Shown here: piece after piece, positions 40,414 through 49,423 of the stretch | Position numbering within the stretch: the stretch's first letter is position 1 | Layout: every line of letters starts with the position of its first letter | Origin: Blastocladiella emersonii ATCC 22665 | Lineage: Eukaryota; Blastocladiomycota; Blastocladiomycetes; Blastocladiales; Blastocladiaceae | Direction of reading: 5' to 3' | Assembly: GCA_025594325.1 (NCBI GenBank) | Contig: JANHCV010000009.1 | Coordinates: forward strand, 496,001-560,000 | DNA: 64,000 nt | Position numbers and translations under genes: made by a program | The notes under the pieces: generated by a model | What the model was told of the DNA's origin: nothing | The model's input: only the letters and a program-made list of their open reading frames with translations | Database searches by the model: none

Positions 40414-42210
40414 TTACACAATGGCCTTCAAAACCAAGTTCGGCGCTGCAGCACGAAGCGCAGCGCGGCCCTCGTTCCCTGGCAAGTAACCCGCGCCCAA
40501 TGCTTGCAGGGCAGGAGGAAGATGAGCCGCTAGAATAATCGCACTCTCGTTGCTCAGACTACCTGCAAGACTCAGCGTAGTCAGCGTGGCGGGGAGATGC
40601 GGCACGAGGCAGGTGATTCCTCGGTCAGAGAGATAGGCGTGATCGAGCTTGAGCGAAGCGAGGGTCGGCGGCATGTGCGACGCGAGAAGCTGAGCGGTCG
40701 CGAGCGAGAACTTGGACGCGCTCAAGTCGAGCAGGCGCAAGGAGCGGGGCAAGTGTCGCACGAGTTCCGCCACCCCAGCCTCCGAGCGCATGCAGCAGAT
40801 CAGCTCAAGCTCCTCAAGACCGTCGCGAAGAGCGCTCGCGAGTGCAGCGGCGGACGCATCGTCAAGGTGACCGTCGCTAATGTGGCACTTTTTGATCGTC
40901 GATGGAAGCGAGCGGAGCAAGTTGGACATCTGATCGGTCCGGGTGCAGATCACACTATGCAGTTGAAGCTCCCTGATAGAAGATTGGGCGAGGGACCTGG
41001 CGAGAATGGCAAATCCGTTATCTTCAAGCTTTTCGTTCTTGAGAACGAGGGTCGCAAGCGAAGCGGGAAAAGACCAGCGCTCACTCCCGCCAACAACTCC
41101 AAGCTCATTGTTTTTAAGAGTGAGAGAAGCAAGCGAGCTGGGAAGAGCTGAACACAAAGCCGCGAAGGCGGTCCCACTAAAGCGAGCGGATGAGAGGGTC
41201 AAGGCCGAGAGCGCAGGAGGAAGTCCGCGTGCAAGTGCAAGAGCGGTGTCGAAGTTGAGATTGCACCCGATAAGAACGAGCTTGGCGGTGGTGTTGGGGA
41301 ACTTTGCGAGAAGGCAGGTCAGCACCTCCTCCGCGGGCATAATTTTACGGAGTTTGAGCTCGCGTAAGCTCGAAGGCCACACCATTGCGCTTGACAGGTC
41401 AGCCCCAGCTGTTTCGTGCAGCCACAAAGCATCAAGGAATATTTCTTCGACCGAATCGGGAACTTGCAATGCAAGCAGTCGCTTGAGGTCAAACGTGCTT
41501 GAGGAAACGTGCAAAGATCGAAGCGCAAGCGATGGATTCGCTATGGCATCGTTGAGGGCGCCAACGCCGCCAAGTGAGATGGTCAGTCCGTCCAGCTTGA
41601 GGTTCCGGGCCTTGCCTTGAGCAAGCTTGGTGCGCAGTTTCGTTAAAAAGGCGTCGACACAGGGGAGTGACGCTGTAGCGCCGCTGACGCTTTGGCTGAT
41701 GGTCAAGTTGCTCTCGTCGTCTGACCGGCCATACGAGTTTGAGTAGTAATACAATCCGTCGTTGGAATCTTCATCAGAGTCGTAACCCACCGAAGCGATT
41801 CCAAGAGCGGCATATGTCCGGTTAAGCTCGAAACCAATGCTGTAGTTTTCCTCCAGGTAATAACCCAGAGAGCGAAGGTTGAGATATCCCGAGTCGCGCC
41901 AAAATTCGAGTACGAGAAGGTCGTTCGACTCGATGGCCGCGCTGAGGGCAGTAATGGGCACTCGCTGCAAGCGGCCCAGACATGCTCGCTTTTTGAGAAC
42001 GCCGAGCTTGCCCGCCCTGGTCGCACCGGCGGCAGAAAAACTCTTGGCTTGATCCAAGACGGCAGGCAAAACGGCCGGAATCAGCTCCTGGCACATCACG
42101 CGGGCGTACTGCACGAGGGCCGCGGTCTCGTCATCCTCGAAGGGGTGCAGTTTGACGGCGTAAAGCAAGATGCGCTCGACAACGTCGGCCACGTCCAATT
42201 TGACGGTCAT
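40414..42210 (-). CDS. LRR family member L4, intact, 598 aa
   Basis: Closest paralog of L3 with the same order: helical N-terminal module (MTVKLDVADVVERILLYAVKLH), LEFWRDSG at ~101-108 (Phe in place of the first Trp), an acidic/Tyr-rich linker, and about 12 LRR units to the C-terminus. No membrane span or signal peptide. The tract 40685-40923 is base-identical to L3 while flanking LRRs are clearly diverged, which points to gene conversion. The upstream element is at 42356-42378. The start at 42210 directly follows the ATGCAATG context seen in L3 and L6. Function unknown. Confidence 0.82.
   Translation of the reverse strand: MTVKLDVADVVERILLYAVKLHPFEDDETAALVQYARVMCQELIPAVLPAVLDQAKSFSAAGATRAGKLGVLKKRACLGRLQRVPITALSAAIESNDLLVLEFWRDSGYLNLRSLGYYLEENYSIGFELNRTYAALGIASVGYDSDEDSNDGLYYYSNSYGRSDDESNLTISQSVSGATASLPCVDAFLTKLRTKLAQGKARNLKLDGLTISLGGVGALNDAIANPSLALRSLHVSSSTFDLKRLLALQVPDSVEEIFLDALWLHETAGADLSSAMVWPSSLRELKLRKIMPAEEVLTCLLAKFPNTTAKLVLIGCNLNFDTALALARGLPPALSALTLSSARFSGTAFAALCSALPSSLASLTLKNNELGVVGGSERWSFPASLATLVLKNEKLEDNGFAILARSLAQSSIRELQLHSVICTRTDQMSNLLRSLPSTIKKCHISDGHLDDASAAALASALRDGLEELELICCMRSEAGVAELVRHLPRSLRLLDLSASKFSLATAQLLASHMPPTLASLKLDHAYLSDRGITCLVPHLPATLTTLSLAGSLSNESAIILAAHLPPALQALGAGYLPGNEGRAALRAAAPNLVLKAIV
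40685..40923. repeat. 239-bp tract identical to 38187-38425 (L4 copy)
   Basis: See the L3 partner. The coding frame is the same in both genes, so the tract was exchanged in register. Confidence 0.93.
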
Positions 42211-42738
42211 TGCATAGAGCTTACGTTGCTACTACTGATTCATTCGCGAGACGGTAGGAGAGAGAGCGGAGCGGGGACGGTTGCTGCCTCAAAGGCGTGG
42301 GGCGAGCGAACTTCGGGTGGCGTCGGGACAGGCTTCCGCCCAACCATGTGAGCGAGACGTGATATCCAGTCGCGTCTCTCATGTCTCACGTTTCGCCTCT
42401 TCCTTCTGTACGCTCAAGCGATTTGAAAACAAGTGTGAGTAGCCTAAAGAAAAGGATCAGCCTGCACTGGAACCTAGAGGGCCACCAAGCGGCCAAGTAG
42501 GTCACCTTCTCCTTCATCTTGGAAGATGTTCAGCATGTCAAGTCGTTCCCTTGAAAACGTTGAGAACTTCCAGAGCTCTCACTGATCTCTGCATTCGAGG
42601 CGTTATTCCGTTGACAAAAGCTCATTACGAGCGAGTTTCGTGTGAATGACAAGAACTACAACTAAAGAATATATTTGGATCGACACACAGCTTATTGAGA
42701 CAACGCACGATACACCAGAATTTGCGCTTCTACGCGCT
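42211..42738. other. L4 promoter region and 3' flank of L5
   Basis: Contains the L4 upstream element. The A/T-richer half (42400-42738) shows no gene, RNA or repeat. Confidence 0.4.
42356..42378 (-). promoter_or_regulatory. LRR-family upstream element of L4
   Basis: In gene orientation GAGACGCGACTGGATATC, then ACGTC, about 146 bp before the start. It shares the ACTG variant with L3 only. Confidence 0.65.
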
Positions 42739-44433
42739 CTATACGGCCTTGAACCATAGGTTGGACCTGGCGAACCTGACCATCCCTTGGTGAGTGAAAT
42801 GGTTGCCGCGCAGCGTGAGTTTGAGCTGCTTCCTGACCCGTGGGGCGTGCTCGGTGAAGGCATCGAGCCCGGCGTCGCTGAGCAAGTTGTTGGCCAACGA
42901 CAGGCGGGCTAGAGACGATGGAAGCGAAGCTGCAAGCAATTTGAGGCCCTCATCGCCAAAAAGGGTCCAATCGAGGAATAGGGCCTTCAGGGACAAACGC
43001 GGATTACTTGTGAGGGCCCTGATGTCGTCGAGGGAGATGGGGGATCCTGAAAGATCAAGCTTGCGCAACGAATTGGGCAGGCTATCAAAGAGTTCGGACA
43101 GACCGTTGAAGGGAAGCTTGCAGTCGACAAGCTCAAGAGTCTAGAGCTTTGACGGGCACCGCAGCGAAAGATATTCGATTGCATCAGCGTCAAGTGGGCA
43201 GTCTTTGATGCGAAGCGTCGTGAGAGAGCATGGTAGAGATATAAGCATGCAACTCGCGTCAAAGCCCACAGATCTGAAGCTGATAGTTTCAAGCAAGGAA
43301 ACGAGAAGGCGTAACCCAAGGATCCTCCCGCCCTCCTCGCTCAGGTTGACGTCAAAGAATTCAAGTACGGTCAGCGAGTTGGGCAAGGATATTTCTTTGA
43401 GCTCGGTTAGATCAAGGGTCTTTCGGTTAGCGCGAGCTGGCCGCAAGCCGAGAGCGCTTTCCACGCCAACCGTCACAAGCTTGACCTTGTGCTCTCCAAG
43501 TTTGTGGAGGAGGAGAACGGGAAGATCCTTGACCGTCCCAGCAATGATAACCAGGCGTTCCGCGGGAAGGTTGATTTGAGAGAGATCGAGCAGCTCCAGA
43601 CTTGCGGGTGCAAGCGAGAGAAGCCACCATGATGCGTATTCGAAGTGGTCAAAGCGACCAATCGAGAGATACCTGAGACGCGGGGGCCAAGCAATGGCGA
43701 CCGAGCGTCCATTTCCATTCCAAACGTTATCCAGACGAACTTGAGTAAGCGATTCAGGAAAGCGGAGGGCAGCCAGACGCGTCCTGTCGATGGCACAGTC
43801 CCGAATTCGGAGCTGGCGGAGGGTCTGGTACTTGCTCTGCAACAAAAAACTGTTCAGCGTGGCAACCGTTGTGCTCGTCACGGACATGTGTTTGAGCGCA
43901 AGCATGTACGGTTCGTCTTCGTCGTCCTTGCTGTAAACTTCATGGCTGGGATTGCATTCATTGCTGTCGTCGCCGCTATCGAGTTCAACCAAAGGCGCTG
44001 ACGGATCGGAGCCAGGCGCCGGTGGACGGAACCCGAGCGCAAGGTACAAGCTCGCCTCGTCGCCAAGTTCGCCGCTTTTGAGCCACTTGCGAACGGCATC
44101 CTTGTCAAGCGCGCCAGAATCGCGCCACCACTCGAGCGTCGAGAGAAACCGCCTGCGGAACGCCTCCTTGAGAGCGTCGACGGAACACTCGAGCGGGAAA
44201 CCGAGTGCGGCCCACTGGCGAAGCAGCTTGAACTCGCCAGTTTTAGTCAAATCGTGCAAGGTGAAAACTTCGCGAAACCGTTTTGCGACAAGGCGGTGGA
44301 CCAGCGGGATCTGCTGCTGGGTCATGACGCGGGCATAGTTTGCAAGACGTCGTGGGTCGGGCGTGTCGTCGTCGGCGATCGCCAGGCACAAGACGCGCTC
44401 AACGAGCTCAGGGACACGGAGCACTAAGGCCAT
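42739..44433 (-). pseudogene. LRR family member L5, broken by one in-frame TAG
   Basis: Diverged member. The N-terminal module (MALVLRVPELVERVLCLAIADDD), LEWWRDSG, linker and LRRs read to CPSKL. TAG follows at 43143-43141. The same frame then continues for ~133 codons (TLELVDCKLPFNGL ... LARLSLANNLLSDAG) to a stop at 42739. The LRR text runs straight across the stop, so it interrupts a formerly continuous ~564-codon gene. A Gln codon (CAG) would be a natural precursor, though no close paralog fixes that. The truncated product would still carry about eight LRRs. Confidence 0.8.
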
Positions 44434-44540
44434 TGCATGTAGTTTACGTTGCGATCATGGAAGGGCGGTCGGGTTCAGGGAGGCGAGGGAGTGCAGCTGC
44501 TCGTTCTGGAGCGCGGAGAGCTCGCACATGTTGATCAGTG

Positions 44541-44564
44541 TCACGCGATTTCGAAACGCGTCTC
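44541..44564 (-). promoter_or_regulatory. LRR-family upstream element of L5, degenerate
   Basis: In gene orientation GAGACGCGTTTCGAAATC, then GCGTGA, about 108 bp before the start. Two positions differ from the consensus. GAGACA lies six bases upstream. Confidence 0.55.
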
Positions 44565-44662
44565 GCAGCTTGTCTCTCGGCCGTTGGTGTTGGCACCCCT
44601 GTTCTCGTTCGCGAGCTTCGAGATGCAATTGTACACTCTATTCGTCCCAAACCATCAACCTA

Positions 44663-47428
44663 CTACGAGACCTTGGGCTTGAGCTGGTCCCAGATCGCCT
44701 CAGCCGTCGTGACCTTGAGATTCTTGGCGTCGTTCCAGACCGCCTCGAACGCCGCGCGATCGCTCTCCTTGTCCGCGGGATCGAGCACACTCTGCCCGAC
44801 GCGCGCGTCGCGGGCCCACCGGATCTCCTTCCCGCCCATCTCCTTGGCCCAGTTCCGGATCACCTGGCCCGTGCTGGTCCCGAAGAAGAGGTCAGGCTTG
44901 ACGCCGCCGGACTCGCCGACGCGCGACGAGAGGCCCACGACGAGATAGTCGACGTCGGCGGCATTCGCCGCGCCCTTGCCCGTGCTCACGCCGCCCCAGA
45001 TCTGGACGGCCGGGAGCGGCGGGGTGTCCGCGACGGGGACAAGGGCGGGCTCGTCGCGGGTGACGGCGGCGAGGACGGTGCGGAGCGCGCTGTCGTTGCG
45101 CGACAGCATCAGGTACTCGACGAGGACGTGGTCGAGGGCGCCCCAGACGCCTACGCGTTCGGCGGACGCGGTCGCCGCGGAATCGTCGGCCGTGTTCCCC
45201 GCGCGGGGCAGGAGCGAGGCCGCGGAGAAGGTGGCGCGGTACCGCGTGGCGTTGGCGACGACGAGCGCCTGCTGCGTGGGCTCGGTCGCGTAGGACCCGG
45301 TGCGCAGGTCGAGGAGGTTCAGGACACCGTACGTCGGGCGCTGACCGCAGTTGGTGCGCGCGGCGGCCTGGTCAGGGAACGCCGGGACGCGGAAGGTGGC
45401 CGACTCGACGGCGTTGAGGGCCTGGAAGTCGCCGACGAACATGAAGGTGCAGAAGGGCGACCCGAAGCTCGCGCGCGCCGCGTGGATCTCGCCCATGGGC
45501 CGCGCCATGGTGTTGGCCTTGTTCCCGCCGTCCGGGAACGTGGCGTCGAACGGGACCATGATGGACTTGCTGGCGAGTTTGGCGCGGAACGCGTCGAGCG
45601 CTGACAGCGGGAGCTCGAGGCGCTGCGTCCAGTACAGGTTGAGGAACCCGGACCGCAGCCCGGACATGGCCGTGGCAATCGACGCGAGCACGTTGAACGT
45701 GGCCTGCTGCGACTGCGGGACGCGCGCCTCGACGGCGGCCTTGGCGGGGCCCGGCAGCTCCGCAAGCGGCAGGTAGCTGATCTTCTCGGTGCCGAGGTCG
45801 TACACGATGCGCCCGACGATGACCTGCGCGACGCCCGGGTTCACCGCGCCCGGGTCGGCCGCGAGAATTGACCCCGTGATGTTGGCCGTCGACAGCGGCG
45901 CGTTGGACACGGACCGGCCGAGCAGGTCGGCGAACCGGACCGCGAGCTCGCGCGACGCGTTGTAGTTGCCCGACAGCTGCATGTGGCGCGCGACGACGAG
46001 CTTGGCCCACAGCAGCCGGCGCTCGCCGCGCGACCCGGCGAGCTGCAGCGCGCGCTGGTTGACGTTGACGTTGACGAGGATCGCCTGGTCGCGGCACGCG
46101 ATCTGCGCGAGCGTCATGGCGAGCGCGAGCCCGCGCTTGTCGAGCCCGAGCGCCAGCAGCGCGGTATCGTTGTTTGCCGCCGCCAGCAGCGGCGTGTAGA
46201 CCGTCGACAGCGGGAGACACGAGATGCGCGGGTTCCCCGGATCGTTGGCGGCACACGGACAGCTCGCTTCGGCAGTACACTGCGCGCCGACGAACGGCGC
46301 GGGACAGTCGCACGCGCACGCGCCCTCGACCGTCAGGAACGGCACCCCGCGGTTCTTGCACGGGAACGTCGCCGCGCACGCGTCGAGCGCGGTCCCGTAG
46401 CACGTCTCGGCGGCACCGCCTAAGCAACCCGTCGCGCGGAACGTCCACGGCAGCGCGAACGCGAGCGCGAGCAGCAGCACGCCGACGGACACAAGCGACC
46501 GCAGGTTGCGCGGCGTCATGAGCGGGTTCGGCGGAGACCCCGGCGGCGCGTGGTATTTCCCGCCGGCGAGGACCCGCGCCAGGTCACCGAACCCGACCCG
46601 CGGCCCGTCGCGCGCGCTCCGCACGATGCCCGCCGGGTGCCCGTGGTCGCCGTCGTCGCGGTCGAGGCTCACCATCATATCGCGCGCCGTACTACTGCTG
46701 GCAGTACCCATCTCGCGATGCCCGCTATCCCCGCCACCGCCACCACCAACCGCCATCGCCGCCGCGCGGCTGCGGTACAGACTCTCGTACCCCGACGGCG
46801 CCGCTCGGTTCATCGGCGGCGTCGCTGCCGCGAACCGCGACGGCGACGGCGGGCGGCGCGCGTGCGGTCCGGGGCTCGTCGCACGCGGGTCTTGCGCGAA
46901 CCGGGACGGCGACGGCGGACGGTGCATGGCGCTCCCGGCGCCGCTGCTCGAGCGCGGCGAGGGCGCCGAGCCCGATGACGAACGGTACGCGGTCCCCGCG
47001 GCGAAGCGCGACGGCGACGGGGTGCGTTGCCGCGTGGTCCCGGCGGCGAAGCGCGAGGGCGACGGCGGGCGGTGTGGCGACCGGCCGCGCGGGTCTGAGC
47101 CCGACGAAGAGGTGCGGCCCGGCGTCGGGTCCTTGGAGGGCGGCGGCGGGACCGGCGGGGCGTACGTGTTGGTGCTCCCGCTCGCGGCGCGGGGTTGCGG
47201 GCGGTTCAGGCTACCCGTGCTCCGTGTCGACGTGGCCGAGGCGGGGAATAGCGGCGACTGCGGCGGGAGCGTCGGGAGCACGGCGGTGGTGGTGGCGCCG
47301 AGGTACGGCGTGGTGGCGGGCGAGCTGGGGCTGGCGCGCGCGAGCTGCTGCGTCACGATGGCGAGGTCGGCGGCGGATGCGGGGCGTTGCGGGCGTGGAG
47401 GTGGGCCTCCTCGGCGTGGGGACGACAT
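44663..47428 (-). CDS. Type II membrane protein with an EGF-like module, ~921 aa, function unknown
   Basis: Residues 1-300 are a cytoplasmic low-complexity region with repeated RPPSPSRFAAG units (about six), a likely phosphorylation-rich tail. One membrane span is at about 304-328 (LVSVGVLLLALAFALPWTF). An EGF-like Cys cluster follows at ~341-388 (CKNRG...GACACDCPAPFVGAQC). The remaining ~530 residues are a large luminal or extracellular domain with several N-glycosylation sites (NDT, NAS, NIT, NAT, NDS). I do not recognise that domain; related EGF-plus-unknown proteins occur in fungi. No intron is needed. The type II orientation is inferred from the lack of a signal peptide and from the EGF module lying after the span. 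Confidence 0.75.
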   Translation of the reverse strand: MSSPRRGGPPPRPQRPASAADLAIVTQQLARASPSSPATTPYLGATTTAVLPTLPPQSPLFPASATSTRSTGSLNRPQPRAASGSTNTYAPPVPPPPSKDPTPGRTSSSGSDPRGRSPHRPPSPSRFAAGTTRQRTPSPSRFAAGTAYRSSSGSAPSPRSSSGAGSAMHRPPSPSRFAQDPRATSPGPHARRPPSPSRFAAATPPMNRAAPSGYESLYRSRAAAMAVGGGGGGDSGHREMGTASSSTARDMMVSLDRDDGDHGHPAGIVRSARDGPRVGFGDLARVLAGGKYHAPPGSPPNPLMTPRNLRSLVSVGVLLLALAFALPWTFRATGCLGGAAETCYGTALDACAATFPCKNRGVPFLTVEGACACDCPAPFVGAQCTAEASCPCAANDPGNPRISCLPLSTVYTPLLAAANNDTALLALGLDKRGLALAMTLAQIACRDQAILVNVNVNQRALQLAGSRGERRLLWAKLVVARHMQLSGNYNASRELAVRFADLLGRSVSNAPLSTANITGSILAADPGAVNPGVAQVIVGRIVYDLGTEKISYLPLAELPGPAKAAVEARVPQSQQATFNVLASIATAMSGLRSGFLNLYWTQRLELPLSALDAFRAKLASKSIMVPFDATFPDGGNKANTMARPMGEIHAARASFGSPFCTFMFVGDFQALNAVESATFRVPAFPDQAAARTNCGQRPTYGVLNLLDLRTGSYATEPTQQALVVANATRYRATFSAASLLPRAGNTADDSAATASAERVGVWGALDHVLVEYLMLSRNDSALRTVLAAVTRDEPALVPVADTPPLPAVQIWGGVSTGKGAANAADVDYLVVGLSSRVGESGGVKPDLFFGTSTGQVIRNWAKEMGGKEIRWARDARVGQSVLDPADKESDRAAFEAVWNDAKNLKVTTAEAIWDQLKPKVS

Positions 47429-47714
47429 GGCGGCGGTGGGGGTGGCGATGGAGCAAGTAGTGCAGCAAGTGTCTCTAAGAGCGGTTCATGGAGCGCGTCG
47501 TGGGCGCGGTGGTATACATTCGACTCCGTGGCGTAGAGAGAGAGAAGTGGGGGCGAAGGGCGAAGGGCGAAGGCGGCGACTTTCATGACAAGCCGCAGCG
47601 GACGCGAGGCGCCGCCTGCGCCACACTGGCCGAACTGGCCGGGTCCCTGAGCATCCCCCGAAAAACTATACAAGTGCGATGATACTATTTTACGGGTGCT
47701 GGCGTCGAAGACGA

Positions 47715-48986
47715 CTAGCCAAAGATCTTGGACAGTACGCCCTTGATCTTGGAAATGTCCTCGTCGCGCTGCACCTCCTCGACGTCGTGGACGATCTTGC
47801 GCTGCTTGAAGCGGCGGCGGATCTCGGACATGTCGGCGGGTCCCGCTGGCGCCGCGGCAGATGCGGAAGCAGCGGGTGCCGAGGAGGCACCGCCGTCGGC
47901 AGCCTCCTGGCGCTTGCGCTTCTTGGCCTCCATGGCGTTGACCATCTTGGCCTTGCCGACGTTGTCCATGTAGATCTTGTTCTCGCGCTTGGCCTGCAGG
48001 ATCTCGGCGCGCAGGCGCTCCTCCTTTTTGCGCTTCTCGTACGCTACACGGGCGCGAGAGGGTTTCGTTAGCAGCGCGCACACCAGCAACCCACACGAAA
48101 ACGTACCGATCTGCTCGGTGAGGTGGTGCCACTTGAACTTGGGCAGGTACTTGATGTTCCAGAGCGTGTCGTGCCACCGGGACAGGGTCTTGCCGCCAAT
48201 GATCTGGTTGTTGAGGTGGGCGGCCATGACCTTGGCCTCTTTCTTGTCGAGGACCTCGATCCAGCCCTCGGTGTAGTTTTTGCGCGAGTTGCCCTTGTAC
48301 TTTTTCCGCTTGTAGGCGGCCTTGGCGTCCTCGGGCGCGAGGTAGATGCGGCCCAGCGTCGCGTACTGCGACAGCAGCTTCCGGACGACCGTCGGCGACA
48401 TGAAGGGCGGGACGCGGGAGAGGTACACGAGCCCTGTGCGGTCCGTCTTGGCCTTGAAGTCGCTCAAGTCCTCGTCCTGCAGCACCTTCTTCTTGGCCGA
48501 TTTGGACGGCTTGGATGCCCGTTCCTCTTCTTCGTCTTCTTCTTCTTCTTCTTCTTCTTCTTCTTCTTCGGCGGCATCCGGGTCGTCCTCGTCCTCGTCC
48601 TCTTCGCCGTCGTCCGAGGCCGCCTCCTCGTCATCCTCGTCGACATCGGGGCCCTCCTCGGCGTCAGAGCCCTCCTCCTCGTCGTCCTCTTCATCATCAT
48701 CATCGTGGACATCATCCTCCGAGCCGATCTCCTGCTCCTGCTCCTCCTCCTCGTCATCATCGTCAGCCTGCTCAGGCGCCAGCTTCGCGAGATCGCCAAA
48801 GCGCGAGAGATCGAAGCGCGAGTCCGCGACTACATGCAACGGAACGTCACTCAAGTCAGCCGCGTCCTCCACGGGTTCATCACGAAAACAGTGCGACTCA
48901 CCCTTCGCAGCCGGCTTAGCTGCCGCGACAGGCGACTTTGGCGCCGCGGCGACGGCCGAGTTGGAAGACTTGCTCTTGCGAGCCAT
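47715..48986 (-). CDS. ESF2: Esf2/ABT1-like 18S rRNA-processing factor, 402 aa, one intron
   Basis: Nucleolar RRM protein of the small-subunit processome that works with the helicase Dbp8. Exons are 48986-48107 and 48043-47715. The intron 48044-48106 is 63 nt, has no stop codon in frame and could be misread as coding. It has donor GTACGT, branch CTAAC and acceptor GTAG, and its removal gives HLTEQIAYEKRKKEERLRAE as in other Esf2 proteins. A long Asp/Glu tract (about residues 50-150, encoded in part by a GAA-type microsatellite at 48530-48575) precedes the RRM at ~170-275 (GLVYLSRVPPFMSPTVVRKL; EGWIEVLDKKEAKVMAAHLN). The C-terminal basic helix ends in IKGVLSKIFG. Family length is ~300 aa, so the acidic N-terminus is expanded. 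Confidence 0.92.
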   Translation of the reverse strand: MARKSKSSNSAVAAAPKSPVAAAKPAAKGESHCFRDEPVEDAADLSDVPLHVVADSRFDLSRFGDLAKLAPEQADDDDEEEEQEQEIGSEDDVHDDDDEEDDEEEGSDAEEGPDVDEDDEEAASDDGEEDEDEDDPDAAEEEEEEEEEEEDEEEERASKPSKSAKKKVLQDEDLSDFKAKTDRTGLVYLSRVPPFMSPTVVRKLLSQYATLGRIYLAPEDAKAAYKRKKYKGNSRKNYTEGWIEVLDKKEAKVMAAHLNNQIIGGKTLSRWHDTLWNIKYLPKFKWHHLTEQIGTFSCGLLVCALLTKPSRARVAYEKRKKEERLRAEILQAKRENKIYMDNVGKAKMVNAMEAKKRKRQEAADGGASSAPAASASAAAPAGPADMSEIRRRFKQRKIVHDVEEVQRDEDISKIKGVLSKIFG

Positions 48987-49423
48987 TTGCGTCGAGTCGA
49001 TGCGTAGCAGATACGTTGCAGTTACGTGTGTGATGTGGCGTCCAACTCAACGCGTCGTTGGCGATGGCGGCGGCGGCGGTGAGCCACACGCGAGAGTGCG
49101 TCCCGGGTCACCCGACCGCGTGTGACCCGATGCTAGGCCGCCAGCGACTTCAAATTTTGCTGCTTTGAGCGACGCGTGCGCCACGCGGGCCACTTCGCTT
49201 TTGCTGCCGCTGCCCGCCGCGCGTCGCGTTTGCTTCCGCTCTCCCCACAGCAAAGTCAGGGACGGCCGACCACGTAGCCATCTGCAACGCATCAACCCAC
49301 CGACTCTGTGCATCGGCGCCGATATCGCGCCGCGCGGAGCCTCCATTGACGACGCGTGTGAGTGTGCCGCTCGCTTGGACCGAGTCGCGACTTGAGAAGT
49401 AACGCGCGCGCGTCGTCTAGCCG
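48987..49423. other. Divergent promoter region (ESF2 / GYP1)
   Basis: Two divergent promoters. GC-rich, with no TATA box or repeat evident and no gene supported. Confidence 0.4.

Noticed and set aside
23878-43143. Stop-codon reassignment (TAG or TGA as sense codons) as an explanation for the in-frame stops
   Set aside because: Well-conserved genes here end normally with TAG (NAD kinase, PDRG1-like) and TGA (Fmp32-like, GYP1), so both are used as terminators.
48530-48575. CTT microsatellite as a CRISPR-like or regulatory repeat
   Set aside because: It is a trinucleotide run coding for Glu/Asp in the acidic region of Esf2; no spacers.
49047-49422. Additional small gene between ESF2 and GYP1
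   Set aside because: Open frames are short, GC-driven and unsupported; only the GYP1 first exon starting at 49424 fits splicing and frame.
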